Shown in pieces: positions 53,001 to 62,267 of a stretch of DNA of 64,000 bases. Numbering within the stretch: the first letter of the stretch is position 1; the number at the start of each line of letters is the position of its first letter. This DNA comes from Sodaliphilus pleomorphus (lineage in GTDB: Bacteria; Bacteroidota; Bacteroidia; Bacteroidales; Muribaculaceae): contig NZ_CP045696.1 in assembly GCF_009676955.1 (NCBI RefSeq), forward strand, positions 3,057,001 to 3,121,000, written 5' to 3'. The notes under the pieces are model-generated. The model had not been told where the DNA came from. It worked only from the letters and a program-made list of their open reading frames with translations, and searched no databases. The translations under genes and the position numbers were made by a program.

Positions 53001-56000
53001 ATGAGAATGGCAATCTCTTGAATCCCGAGAAGCGATGGGGCGGCATCATGAGGAAGCTCGACAACACCAACTTTGAATCGTCCAATATCGAGTACATCCA
53101 ATTCTGGATGATGGACCCCTTCCTCGACCCCGACCTCGACAACACGTCGGGTGGCGACCTTTATTTCAATTTGGGTGAGTTGAGCGAGGACATCCTCAAG
53201 GACGGGCTCAAGAGCTACGAGAACGGCCTGCCCATCGACGGATCCGATACCAATACAAAGAAAACCGTGTGGGGCAAGGTGTCGTCTCAACCGTCGCTCA
53301 CCTATGCTTTCGACACCTCGGCAGGGTCGCGTGTGCATCAAGACGTGGGGTTAAACGGCTTGTCGACTGCCGAAGAGCTCAACGACTCGTCCTATGCTTA
53401 CTACGACTTTGTCAAGCGCCTGCGTGCGGTTTTGCCGGCGACCACTATCGCAACAATGGAAAACGACCCGTTCTCTCCGCTCAACGACCCGGCTGGCGAC
53501 AACTATCACTTCTATCGCGGTTACGACTACGACGAAGCCAAGCTGAGCATCCTGGAACGTTACAAGCACTACAACGGTACCGAGGGCAACTCGCTCGCCG
53601 CCGAGGATGCCAGCGACCCGCTGTATCAGAGCTCACGCAGCGTGCCCGATGTTGAAGACATCAACCAAGACAACACGCTCAATGAGTATGAGCGCTATTT
53701 CCAATATAAAATTTCGATAAGACCTGCCGACTTGGTTGTGGGACAAAACTATATTGTCGACAAGCAGGAGTTGACCAAGACCATGCGCAATGGCAAGAAG
53801 CAGCATGTGGTGTGGTATCAATTCTCAATACCGTTGTCAAGCTATCAGAAAGTAGTGGGTTCTATCTCCGATTTCTCCACTATACGCTTCATGCGCATGT
53901 TCCTCACCGGCTTTGCCAAGACTACCCATTTGCGATTTGCCACGCTTGAACTCGTGCGCGGCGAGTGGCGCAACTACGACTACGACCCCGACCAGCGTGC
54001 CAATGCTCCCAAGCAGGGCTCGCTCACTGTCAACACCGTCAACATCGAGGAAAATGCAAGCCGCGAGCCTGTCAACTATGTGCTGCCTCCTGGCGTGAGC
54101 CGTATCGTCGACTCGGGGCAGTCGCAAATCACCCAGCTCAACGAGCAGTCGATGCAAATGAAAATCGAGGGCTTGCCTGCAGGAGATGCTATCGCCGTGT
54201 ATCGCAACACGAGTCTCGACTTGCGCATCTACAAGCGCATGCAGATGTTTGTGCACGAGGAGGCCCTGGTCAACGATGCCACGGCTTTGAAAAACGGCGA
54301 CCTCACCGTTTTCCTGCGCATGGGCACCGATGTGAAGAACAACTACTACGAGTATGAAATACCCATGGTGCTCACTCCCCACAGTTCTTCCTACAGCACC
54401 AATAGCTCAAGCGACCGTCTCATTGTGTGGCCCGAGGCCAATATGTTTGACTTCTCGCTCAGTGCACTCACCAATGTCAAGAGAAATCGCAATGCCCAGA
54501 AGATGGCCGGCGTCGAGGGGGTGTCCTACTACAGCCGTTATACCGAGCAAGACCCCGCCCACGAGAACTCGCGCATCACGGTGATGGGTAACCCGTCGTT
54601 GAGCGATGTGCGTGTTATGCTCATAGGCATTCGCAACAAGGCCAGTACAACCAAAGATGCCACCGTGTGGGTCGATGAGCTGCGCGTGACCGACTTTGAC
54701 CAAGACGGCGGATGGGCTGCCAAGGCCAATGCCACCTTGAACTTGAGCGACATTGGCACGGTCAACTTTGGTTGGCACAAGGAAACAACTGGCTTCGGCT
54801 CGGTCGACCAAAGCCTGAGCCAGCGCCGTCTCGACGACTACGACCAGATGAATGTCGCCTTCCAGGTCGACGCAGGCCGTTTCCTGCCCGAAAAGGTTAA
54901 ACTCAAGGCCCCGGTCTATTACTCCTACACCAAGGAAAAGTCCACGCCCAAATATAACCCGCTCGACGATGATGTGCTCCTGAACGATGCTCTCGATGCC
55001 TGCAGCACCAAGGAGCAGCGCGATTCCATCAGCGACTATGCTGTCACCAATCACACGGTCAAGAGCTTCTCGGTTTCGGGCTTGAAGTTTGACGTCAAGA
55101 GCAAGAATCCCATGCCTTGGGATCCTGCCAACTTCTCGTTCAGCTACTCCTTCAACAAGCAGCACACCAGCGATCCCGACAACGTGTATGAGAACACCAA
55201 CGACTATCGTGGCAGTTTCAACTACAGTTGGACGCCCTATGCCAAGCCCTTCACTCCCTTCAAGCGCATGATCAATGCTAAGAACAAGCACATGAAGTTC
55301 TTCCGTGAGTGGGAATTGCACTGGCTGCCGTCGTCGATTTCGTTCAACAGCAACATCTCGCGCTACTACTATGAGCAACAGACGCGTAACACTACCGATG
55401 CCAAAATCGACATACCAGTATCGGTTTCTAAAAACTTCCTCTGGGATAGGCAGTTTGCCATCACTTGGGCGTTTACCAAGTCGCTTTCGATGTCGCTCAA
55501 CACCCAGACGACAGCCCACATTCTTGAGCCTGTGGGACAAGTCAACAAGAAGCTCTTCCCCGATGCCTACCGTGACTGGAAGGACTCGGTGTGGCGCAGC
55601 ATCAAGAACCTGGGTACTCCCTGGGCCTACAACCAGACTTTCACCGCAAGCTACCGGACCCCGTTCAGCAGCATTCCCATTTTGAGTTTCATCAATGCCA
55701 ACGCTACCTACAATGCCACCTACAACTGGGATCGTGGCACCTCGCTCGAGGGGGTGTTTGCCGGCAATACGGTGGCCAATCAGGCTGTGCTCAACTTCGA
55801 CACCCGTTTCAATATGGAAACGCTCTACAACAAGATTCCATATTTGAAAGATGTGAACAAGCGCTTCTCGAGCAGTGGTGGCTTCAACCGCAACCAGCCC
55901 GGCGGCAAGCGCACCTCTGCAAAGAAACCCAAGAAGTTTGACCGCACCTATAAGTTGCAGCCCGACTCGACCTTCGTCATCAAGCACAACATGAATGTGA

Positions 56001-57586
56001 AGAACTTGCGTGTGACAGCCACCACCACCGACGGCAAGCGATATCCGATCAAGTATAAAGTGAAAGACAACAACAATATCGAGATATTGAGCAAGGGCGA
56101 TGAAAATGTGAAAATCACCATCACCGAGATTCCCGCCAAGGAGAAGAAGGGATTCATGTATGAGTTTGCTCAATACTCTACCCGCCTGTTGATGAGTGTG
56201 CGCAGTTTTAGCGTGAAGTTCAGCAACACGCGGCAGATGTCGTTGCCTCAGTTCATTCCCAATGTGGGCGACATCTTCGGTCAGAACAACCACTACGATG
56301 TGATGGCCCCGGGTTTAGACTTTGCTTTTGGGTTTACCGACGAGAGCTATCTTGAGAAGGCCCAGGCACGTGGCTGGCTCCTGAATGACCAGAACATGAC
56401 CACGCCTGCTATCTACAGCAAGACCAACACCTTCAGCAGCGAGGTGCAGCTCGAGCCCCTGCGCGGCTTGAAAATCACCCTCACAGGCAACCGCACCGAC
56501 AACCGCACCAATCAGCACTACTTCATGTACGACAGTCCCACGGTGATGTACTCGGGCAGTTACACCAAGACCCACATTGCCATAGCCACTGCCTTGCGTG
56601 GAGTGAGCATCGACGATGGCTACCACAGCGATGCCTTCGACAAGTTTCTCCAAAATATTCCCATTGTGCAATCGCGCATTGAGTCGCGCTATCACGGCAA
56701 GAATTATCCCAACTCAGGCTTCATCGCCGGCACCGTCTATGCCGACCAGCCCTACAACAGCCAGAACGGCTCAATCAGGCAGACCAGCAGCGATGTGCTT
56801 ATACCGGCATTTGTTGCCGCCTACTCGGGCAAGGATGCAAAGCACTACACCCTCAATCCCTTCCCGGGCTTGAAGGATGTGCTTCCCAACTGGCGCATTA
56901 CCTACGACGGACTCTCCAAGATGTCTTTCTTCAAGCGCTACTTCAGGAGCTTCACGCTCAATCATGCCTACCAGTGCACCTACTCGGTGGGTTCCTATTC
57001 CAGCTACAGCGATTGGGTGACGATAGGCGAGGGGTTGGGCTTCACCAAGGACGCAATCACGGGCAATCCAGTGCCCTCGTCGCCCTACGATATTTCATCG
57101 GTCACTATTACCGAAAAATTCGCCCCCCTCATTGGCCTCACGGCTACGATGAACAACAATGTCACCTTCAATGCCGAGTATCGCGACTCGCGCACGCTCT
57201 CGCTCAACACCTCGGCCGGCCAGGTGGTAGAAGCCAACACGCGGTCGCTTGTGATAGGTGGTGGATATAAAATTGCCAACTTCAACTCAGTGTTGAAGAT
57301 ACGCAAGAAGCAGACGGGCATAAGCAATGACTTGACGCTCAATCTCGACTTCCAGCTCTCCAACAATACTGCACTCATACGCAAGATCGAGGCCAACACG
57401 GCACAGGCTACAAGCGGCACTCGCACCTTGGGCATCAACTTCACTGCCAACTATGTGATGAGCAAGCGCGTGACCCTGGGAGCCTACTTCGACTATCAAG
57501 TCAACACGCCGCTTGTGTCGACGACTGCCTATCCCACTACCAATGCAAATTATGGCATTTCTCTCAACATGAGCTTGGCCAAATGA
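50090..57586 (+). CDS. sprA: Giant cell surface/T9SS translocon protein SprA
   Basis: The 2,498-residue protein (2,511 if the ATG at 50051 is used) has a signal peptide (MSAILFRKNIHVFSLLCMML, cleavage after AQ) and is the SprA/Sov type: a very large outer membrane beta-barrel. In Flavobacterium and Porphyromonas it is the type IX secretion translocon. Family features include DMQFGLGPLDAIFGPGGVQL near 170, the DDFESTQSGID region near 850, and barrel strands to the C-terminal NYGISLNMSLAK. No other T9SS gene is in the window. The frame is uninterrupted. Confidence 0.93.
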   Translation: MSAILFRKNIHVFSLLCMMLMCLAGTVEGLAQDAKFQSQVTPPPVTPVGVNQKKSPKDSVELRQPVADKVTDNYGNLQFVQQPTDLKNPDNVTTTVEYDPATGMYVVHTKIGDNDVVTPFLLNRDEYNNTALRQSMVEYYRQKNAMAADSASKKSPFNFLDMQFGLGPLDAIFGPGGVQLKTQGSATINMGVKMNKTDNPALSVSARKKTYFDFEQKIQATIAASVGDKMKFNMTYNTDATFEFDNKNLKLAYEGKEDEIIKNLEAGNVSMTTGSSLIRGGSALFGIKAKMQFGKLTATALVSQQNSETQTVSSSGGSQKTAFSISADSYDANRHFFLSQFFRDNYDAWCSKLPLVSSGISVTKIEVWVTNKKGNFDSSRNLVSFQDIGEGDNSHILNHHWTGTGAGNPSNTSNNLLTEIREQYPNARYIDQVSTALAPLEAYGVVGGRDYEKVESARLLSSSEYTLNSALGYISLNSALTADEVLSVAYQYTYRGATYQVGEFSSDIDSTAQSLYVKMLKGTTASPTYPMWDLMMKNVYSLGAYQVSPNNFKLNVMFLSDTTGNEINYIPAGTINGTPLLQVMNLDRLDANKEPNIDGRFDYIEGYTINASKGKVIFPVVEPFGSWLKSKLNSEALAEKYCFQELYDTTQTVAKISDKNKFVLEGEYQASSGNVISLNASNVARGSVVVTAGGVTLTENSDYTVDYSMGTVTIINQSIIDAGTSINVSLENQSTFSMQRKTLLGLDLDYAFNKNFHVGATVMHYGEKAITEKVSIGSELVNNTIWGANISYNNNFMWLTNLLNKIPTVNATQPSSLSFTGEFAQLVPHSASTGSNAGSSYIDDFESTQSGIDLRSPYSWFLASTPCDPSTEGLFPEAQLSNNVDYGKNRALLAWYYIDRLFTQRNSSYSPGYIKNDLDQLSNPYVREIPYSEVFPGRELNYGESSIIQTLNLSFYPNERGPYNLDASNIDENGNLLNPEKRWGGIMRKLDNTNFESSNIEYIQFWMMDPFLDPDLDNTSGGDLYFNLGELSEDILKDGLKSYENGLPIDGSDTNTKKTVWGKVSSQPSLTYAFDTSAGSRVHQDVGLNGLSTAEELNDSSYAYYDFVKRLRAVLPATTIATMENDPFSPLNDPAGDNYHFYRGYDYDEAKLSILERYKHYNGTEGNSLAAEDASDPLYQSSRSVPDVEDINQDNTLNEYERYFQYKISIRPADLVVGQNYIVDKQELTKTMRNGKKQHVVWYQFSIPLSSYQKVVGSISDFSTIRFMRMFLTGFAKTTHLRFATLELVRGEWRNYDYDPDQRANAPKQGSLTVNTVNIEENASREPVNYVLPPGVSRIVDSGQSQITQLNEQSMQMKIEGLPAGDAIAVYRNTSLDLRIYKRMQMFVHEEALVNDATALKNGDLTVFLRMGTDVKNNYYEYEIPMVLTPHSSSYSTNSSSDRLIVWPEANMFDFSLSALTNVKRNRNAQKMAGVEGVSYYSRYTEQDPAHENSRITVMGNPSLSDVRVMLIGIRNKASTTKDATVWVDELRVTDFDQDGGWAAKANATLNLSDIGTVNFGWHKETTGFGSVDQSLSQRRLDDYDQMNVAFQVDAGRFLPEKVKLKAPVYYSYTKEKSTPKYNPLDDDVLLNDALDACSTKEQRDSISDYAVTNHTVKSFSVSGLKFDVKSKNPMPWDPANFSFSYSFNKQHTSDPDNVYENTNDYRGSFNYSWTPYAKPFTPFKRMINAKNKHMKFFREWELHWLPSSISFNSNISRYYYEQQTRNTTDAKIDIPVSVSKNFLWDRQFAITWAFTKSLSMSLNTQTTAHILEPVGQVNKKLFPDAYRDWKDSVWRSIKNLGTPWAYNQTFTASYRTPFSSIPILSFINANATYNATYNWDRGTSLEGVFAGNTVANQAVLNFDTRFNMETLYNKIPYLKDVNKRFSSSGGFNRNQPGGKRTSAKKPKKFDRTYKLQPDSTFVIKHNMNVKNLRVTATTTDGKRYPIKYKVKDNNNIEILSKGDENVKITITEIPAKEKKGFMYEFAQYSTRLLMSVRSFSVKFSNTRQMSLPQFIPNVGDIFGQNNHYDVMAPGLDFAFGFTDESYLEKAQARGWLLNDQNMTTPAIYSKTNTFSSEVQLEPLRGLKITLTGNRTDNRTNQHYFMYDSPTVMYSGSYTKTHIAIATALRGVSIDDGYHSDAFDKFLQNIPIVQSRIESRYHGKNYPNSGFIAGTVYADQPYNSQNGSIRQTSSDVLIPAFVAAYSGKDAKHYTLNPFPGLKDVLPNWRITYDGLSKMSFFKRYFRSFTLNHAYQCTYSVGSYSSYSDWVTIGEGLGFTKDAITGNPVPSSPYDISSVTITEKFAPLIGLTATMNNNVTFNAEYRDSRTLSLNTSAGQVVEANTRSLVIGGGYKIANFNSVLKIRKKQTGISNDLTLNLDFQLSNNTALIRKIEANTAQATSGTRTLGINFTANYVMSKRVTLGAYFDYQVNTPLVSTTAYPTTNANYGISLNMSLAK

Positions 57587-57628
57587 CTTATGGCATGAAA
57601 GATTTATTCTTTTTTCACAAAAAAATGC

Positions 57629-57636
57629 TATCTTTG
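57629..57636 (+). promoter_or_regulatory. -7 element for the 57.7-kb gene
   Basis: TATCTTTG, a perfect TAnnTTTG, 59 bases before the ATG at 57696. It separates this unit from sprA. Confidence 0.5.
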
Positions 57637-57695
57637 CACTTAGTGTAAGGCGGCCGCGCGTCGCTTGTTATTCAAGATGTTTAATTATCAGCAAT

Positions 57696-58070
57696 ATGGA
57701 CCAAGCTTTAAAGAAGAAGTTGAGCAAAGACCCTAACGGTCTCATGACGTATGAGTACATTGCCAATAATATTGATTCAGTCGACGCCGACATGCCAGAA
57801 CTGGTCGACAACATTATCGCCGTCGACAAGAACGGGCAATTTGTGGTGAGCACTGCTCGCTACTTGCATGCCATCGACGCCAAGAAATATGCTCCCTGCA
57901 TCGACAAGCTTGTGAAGGCCGCCATCGAGCGGGATCGAGAACACGTGTATCTTGGCGACCTTGCCGCCACGATATGGGGTCCCGACTACAAGGATCATGC
58001 AGCTGAGTTGAGCGCAAAAGACGACAACTTCCGCCGCATTTTCAAGCGCCTTTATCCCTCGGGCATTTAG
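57696..58070 (+). CDS. Conserved hypothetical protein of 124 residues
   Basis: The small soluble protein begins MDQALKKKLSKDPNGLMTYEYI and has predicted helices, with ARYLHAIDAKKYAPCIDKLVKAAIERDRE in the middle and a C-terminal DNFRRIFKRLYP. There is no signal peptide, membrane helix or Cys pattern. I know of similar hypothetical proteins in Bacteroidales but no function. It has its own -7 element and precedes the cyclophilin gene by 61 bases. Confidence 0.6.
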   Translation: MDQALKKKLSKDPNGLMTYEYIANNIDSVDADMPELVDNIIAVDKNGQFVVSTARYLHAIDAKKYAPCIDKLVKAAIERDREHVYLGDLAATIWGPDYKDHAAELSAKDDNFRRIFKRLYPSGI

Positions 58071-58131
58071 GGCGTGAAAGTGAGAGCGTGACTCGGTGAT
58101 GCATTATTCACGTTGCAACATGTTTTTTTTT

Positions 58132-58980
58132 ATGCGCTTCTTCAATAGTTTAATCATCGTGTTGGTGCTGCTTTTGTTTTCATCCACCTGCATCGCAGCA
58201 CAAGACACACAACAACAACAAATTGAGTTGAAAAACTGCACCAAGGTCTCTCTTGAGACATCGATGGGTCGCATTGTTGTGGCCCTGTATAACGACACCC
58301 CCATTCATCGCGACAATTTCATCAAGCTTGTGAAGGAAGGTTACTACGACGGGTTGCTGTTTCACCGCGTCATCAATGAGTTTATGATTCAAGGTGGCGA
58401 TCCCACCTCACGCGATGCCGACTCGACTGCCATGCTGGGCAGCGGCGGCCCGGGCTACACATTGCCAGCCGAGATTAAGTTTCCCGAGCACTATCACAAG
58501 CGTGGCGCACTGGCGGCTGCCCGCACTGGCGACAGCACCAATCCCAATCGTCGCAGCAGTGGCAGCCAGTTCTATATCGTCACGGGCTCTCGCATCGACA
58601 ATCAAGCGCTTGGCATGATTGAGATGAGACTTGAATCGCAGGTGTGCCAGAATATTTTTGTCAACCTTGTTGAGCAGCATCGCGACTCGCTCATGCAATT
58701 GCAGGCCTCGGGCGACACTGCCGCTGTGGTTCACGCTCAGCAGCAACTTGCTGCCGAGACCAAGGCTATCTACACCAAGAATCCTGCCTTCTACTCGGCC
58801 GAAATGAAGAAAACCTATACCACTGTGGGTGGTGCACCTCATCTCGATGCACAGTACACGGTCTTTGGCGAGGTGATAGAAGGCATGGACGTTGTCGACC
58901 GCATCCAGCAGGTTGAGACTAATGCCGCCAACCGCCCCAAGCATGATGTGAAGATCATAAAAGCCACTATCGTCGAATGA
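58132..58980 (+). CDS. Exported cyclophilin-type peptidyl-prolyl isomerase
   Basis: The protein has a signal peptide starting MRFFNSLIIV (earlier Met codons at 58096 and 58120 are less likely) and a cyclophilin domain: VSLETSMGRIVVALYNDTP, then FHRVINEFMIQGGDP and GSQFYIVTG, the catalytic and proline-binding segments. A long insert (about 160-235) is typical of this group. It folds envelope proteins by cis-trans proline isomerisation. Its stop overlaps the start of the M16 peptidase gene by 4 bases. Confidence 0.9.
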   Translation: MRFFNSLIIVLVLLLFSSTCIAAQDTQQQQIELKNCTKVSLETSMGRIVVALYNDTPIHRDNFIKLVKEGYYDGLLFHRVINEFMIQGGDPTSRDADSTAMLGSGGPGYTLPAEIKFPEHYHKRGALAAARTGDSTNPNRRSSGSQFYIVTGSRIDNQALGMIEMRLESQVCQNIFVNLVEQHRDSLMQLQASGDTAAVVHAQQQLAAETKAIYTKNPAFYSAEMKKTYTTVGGAPHLDAQYTVFGEVIEGMDVVDRIQQVETNAANRPKHDVKIIKATIVE

Positions 58981-60239
58981 TCGACGTCAACGTCTATAAG
59001 CTGCCCAACGGCCTCACCTTGCTGCATCATTACGATTGCTCGACGCGCATGGTGTGTGTCAACTTGCTTTACGACGTGGGCAGTCGTGACGAGAACCAGT
59101 CGTGCACCGGTCTGGCCCATCTCATGGAGCACCTCATGTTCACAGGTTCACGCTATGCTCCCGACTTTGACGGGGCCTTGCAGGCTGCCGGGGGCGAGAG
59201 CAATGCCTGGACGAGTGCCGACATGACCAACTACTACGAGACGTTGCCTGCCCAAAATCTTGAGACTGCATTGTGGCTTGAGTCGGGACGCCTGCTCGGG
59301 CTGAACTTGAATGATCAGGGTGTATCGGTTCAGAAAAAGGTTGTAGTTGAGGAGTTCAAGCAACGTTGTCTCAATCAGCCTTATGGCGACCTGTCGCATT
59401 GTGTCAACAGCGTGGCCTACACCGTGCATCCCTACCGCTGGCCTGTGATAGGCCTTAGTCCCGATGATATAGAGCGTGCATCGCATCGGGAAATTGTTGA
59501 TTTCTTCCATTCGCACTATGCTGTCAACAATCTCATTTTATGCATTTCGGGTCATGTGGCACTTGACAGGGCTGTGGATTTGGTAGTAAAGTGGTTTGGC
59601 GATATTGAACCCGTGCAACTTCCCAAGCGAGAATTGCCACAAGAGCCTGCTCACACTGCGCGCCGTTGTGCCCACTTTCGCCGTGATGTGCCCGACGACA
59701 TGGTTTATCTTGTGTTCAACATGTGCGGCCGCACCGAGCGCGACTATGTGGCCTGCGACCAGTTGAGCGATATCTTGTCCAATGGCACCTCGTCGCGTCT
59801 TTATCAAAACGTGCTGCTCAAGACAGGCATGTTTACCGATCTTGATGCCTCGGTCACTGGGACTATCGACCCAGGGTTGTTTCTCTTGCGTGGCCGCTTG
59901 AGCAAGGGGGTGAAATTTGATCGAGCCTTGGCAGCGATTGAGCAAGAGTTGCAGCGGCTGGTTGATGATGGCGTGACCCAGTATGAGCACGAGAAGGCGA
60001 CCAACAAGTATGAGTCAAACTTTCTTTTTGAGAATATAGGTTATGCCGAGAAGGCCGTTAAGCTGTGCCAGTATGAATTGTTGGGCAAGAATAGCCTCGA
60101 GCTCGACTATAATGCCGACAGCGTGAATACCGAAGTGGGCAGGTATCACAACCTTGACAGGTCTCTTCTGCAGCAAGTAGCAAGCCAGTTGTTCAGGCCC
60201 GAGAACAGCTCAGTGATCTTTTACGGTCCCAATGCTTGA
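58977..60239 (+). CDS. M16 family zinc metallopeptidase
   Basis: The 420-residue protein has the inverted zinc motif His48-x-x-Glu51-His52 (HLMEH) and a distal Glu near 121 (KKVVVEEFKQRC). Its two halves match the pitrilysin/M16 architecture, with the C-terminal half at about 200-420 containing RLYQNVLLKTGMF. No signal peptide is seen, so it is probably cytoplasmic. The 4-base overlap with the cyclophilin gene implies coupled translation. Its gene is convergent with murI. Confidence 0.88.
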   Translation: MIDVNVYKLPNGLTLLHHYDCSTRMVCVNLLYDVGSRDENQSCTGLAHLMEHLMFTGSRYAPDFDGALQAAGGESNAWTSADMTNYYETLPAQNLETALWLESGRLLGLNLNDQGVSVQKKVVVEEFKQRCLNQPYGDLSHCVNSVAYTVHPYRWPVIGLSPDDIERASHREIVDFFHSHYAVNNLILCISGHVALDRAVDLVVKWFGDIEPVQLPKRELPQEPAHTARRCAHFRRDVPDDMVYLVFNMCGRTERDYVACDQLSDILSNGTSSRLYQNVLLKTGMFTDLDASVTGTIDPGLFLLRGRLSKGVKFDRALAAIEQELQRLVDDGVTQYEHEKATNKYESNFLFENIGYAEKAVKLCQYELLGKNSLELDYNADSVNTEVGRYHNLDRSLLQQVASQLFRPENSSVIFYGPNA

Positions 60240-60296
60240 CTTCACGCATAGAATACCTGTTCTCTTATCGTTGTTTTGAAAAGGGATTTTCTTCGC

Positions 60297-61136
60297 TCAC
60301 AGTGTCACATGGGTGGCTTCAACTTTCTCGTTTACGAAGATTGATGCCAATGTGTTGAATTTTTCGGCCTCTTCGGTTGTACAATAGGTGCAACTACCGC
60401 CCTTTGAGCATTTCTTTTCCATTTCGGGATGACGCCTCAGGTAGTCTTCAAGGCTCTCGGCCACGATTTCGCCTTGCGCGATGATATTGATGCCTTGTGG
60501 CATGTATTGCCTGATCTTGTTCATCAGCAGCGGATAGTGGGTGCATCCCAGTATCACCGTGTCGATGTCGCTGCATTGTGCAAGTAGGGCGTCGATGTCT
60601 TTTTTCACGAAGTAGTCGGCTCCAGGCCCTTCGCTTTCCCGATTTTCGACCAGCGGCACCCACATGGGGCAGGGGTGCCCGTAGACGTGAAAGTGTGGAT
60701 ACATCTTGGCTATCTCAATATCATAGCTCTTGCTTTGTATCGTGCCAGGTGTGCCGAAGATGCCTATGTTGCCAGTCTTGGTGATTTCTCCTATTTTTTC
60801 GACTGTGGGTCTTATCACTCCCAGCACACGCCTTGTGGGGTCGATGAGCGGCAAGTCGTGTTGCTGAATACTGCGCAATGCTTTGGCCGAGGCTGTGTTG
60901 CAGGCGAGAATTACCAAGTTGCAGCCTTGTTGAAACAGATAGTCGACACACTGGCGTGTGAAGTCATACACCAGTTGAAACGACCTCACCCCATAAGGAG
61001 CGCGAGCGTTGTCGCCAATGAAGAGGTAGTCGTATTGAGGCAGTGTTTTCCTTATCTCTCTCAATACCGATAGTCCGCCGAAGCCTGAGTCAAATACACC
61101 TATTGGTGCAGGATCGTGTGAAAGTTTCATGTTCAT
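60297..61136 (-). CDS. murI: Glutamate racemase
   Basis: MurI makes D-glutamate for peptidoglycan. The 279 residues include DSGFGG (about 16-21), the catalytic Cys79 in LACNTASA and Cys198-Thr-His200 in GCTHYPLL. The C-terminus carries an added cysteine trio (243, 249, 252; Cys-x5-Cys-x2-Cys) followed by an acidic helix. The start overlaps the stop of the FdtB-like gene by 4 bases, which links a cell-wall gene to the sugar-nucleotide operon. Confidence 0.95.
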   Translation of the reverse strand: MNMKLSHDPAPIGVFDSGFGGLSVLREIRKTLPQYDYLFIGDNARAPYGVRSFQLVYDFTRQCVDYLFQQGCNLVILACNTASAKALRSIQQHDLPLIDPTRRVLGVIRPTVEKIGEITKTGNIGIFGTPGTIQSKSYDIEIAKMYPHFHVYGHPCPMWVPLVENRESEGPGADYFVKKDIDALLAQCSDIDTVILGCTHYPLLMNKIRQYMPQGINIIAQGEIVAESLEDYLRRHPEMEKKCSKGGSCTYCTTEEAEKFNTLASIFVNEKVEATHVTL

Positions 61137-62263
61137 TTAGCCTTAAAATCGTTGATAATATTTGAAATCTCTATAGCGTCTTGCTGGCTTATGGGATAGG
61201 CGATGGGCAGGCTCACCACCTCGCGGGCCAGCATTTCGGTCACTGGCAGCTTGCAGCTGGCAAGTTCGCTGTAGCAAGGCTGGCGGTGGGGTGGGGTGGC
61301 ATAGTGGATATCGGTGCCCACGCCGTTCTGCTTGAGATAGCTCATGAAGCGGTCGCGTTCTTTTACCCTCACCACATATTGGTGCCACACTTGTTGCATG
61401 TCGTCAAAGATGGCAGGCCTTGTCACCAGTGGATTGGTAATGTGCTCGTTGTAGGTGCGTGCTATCATCATGCGCCGCTGGGTTTCTTGCCCGAGATGCT
61501 TGAGTTTCACTCTCAACATAGCTGCTTGTATCTCGTCGATGCGGCAATTCAGTCCCTTGTAGATGTTGTGATAGCGGCGGTCGGCACCGTAGTTGGCCAG
61601 CGCTCTCACTGTGCTGGCCAGCTGCTCGTCGCTGGTGAGCACGCAGCCGGTATCGCCCAGTGCTCCCAGGTTTTTGGTGGGGTAGAAGCTCATGCCTGTG
61701 GCATGACCAAGGCTCCCGGTCACCTTTGTGCCGTTCAGCCCAGCCACACTCGCCTGTGCGGCCACGGCCTGGGCATTGTCTTCGATAATCTTCAAGTTGT
61801 ACCGCTTGGCAATGTCAATGAGTTGCTCGTCCCAGCAGGGTGTTCCGTAAAGGTGGACGGGCATGACTGCTTTTACCTGGGGGGTGAGCAGTGGCTCGAT
61901 TTTGCAGGTGTCGAGATTCATCGTGTCTTCTCTCACGTCGCATGGACAAGGCTCAAGCCCGTTGTCGCTCACTGCCAGCAGCGATGCTACATAGGTGTTG
62001 CCGGGCACAATCACCTTGTCGCCCTCGTGCAATACCCCCATTTCCTTGTAGGCTCTTATCACGAGCCGCAAGGCATCGAGACCATTGCTCACGGCAATGC
62101 AGTATTTCACTTGGCACAGCATGGCCATCTCTTGTTCGAGCAGAGCAGTCTGCTCGCCATGCAGGTATCTGCCCGATGCAATCACTTGGCAGGCCGCATC
62201 TTTCAACTCCTCCATGATGGGAGCATTGGCCATCGCCAGGTCGAGAAAAACGTGTTCCTTCAT
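61133..62263 (-). CDS. DegT/DnrJ/EryC1 aminotransferase, FdtB-like
   Basis: The 376-residue PLP enzyme starts MKEHVFLDLAMANAPIMEELKDA and contains VSNGLDALRLVIRAYKE near 64, the EDNAQAVAAQ segment near 161 and the PLP lysine in GMSFYPTKNLGALGD near 188. It fits dTDP-3-amino-3,6-dideoxyhexose aminotransferases (FdtB/QdtB) and is preceded by two FdtA-like cupins, supporting that role. It lies 4 bases after the first cupin gene. Confidence 0.85.
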   Translation of the reverse strand: MKEHVFLDLAMANAPIMEELKDAACQVIASGRYLHGEQTALLEQEMAMLCQVKYCIAVSNGLDALRLVIRAYKEMGVLHEGDKVIVPGNTYVASLLAVSDNGLEPCPCDVREDTMNLDTCKIEPLLTPQVKAVMPVHLYGTPCWDEQLIDIAKRYNLKIIEDNAQAVAAQASVAGLNGTKVTGSLGHATGMSFYPTKNLGALGDTGCVLTSDEQLASTVRALANYGADRRYHNIYKGLNCRIDEIQAAMLRVKLKHLGQETQRRMMIARTYNEHITNPLVTRPAIFDDMQQVWHQYVVRVKERDRFMSYLKQNGVGTDIHYATPPHRQPCYSELASCKLPVTEMLAREVVSLPIAYPISQQDAIEISNIINDFKAK

Positions 62264-62267
62264 TGTT

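Noticed and set aside
54407..56293. Long antisense open frame of 628 residues inside sprA
   Set aside because: It is antisense to a clear SprA-coding region, has no promoter or family motif, and such frames arise from the codon bias of the sense strand.
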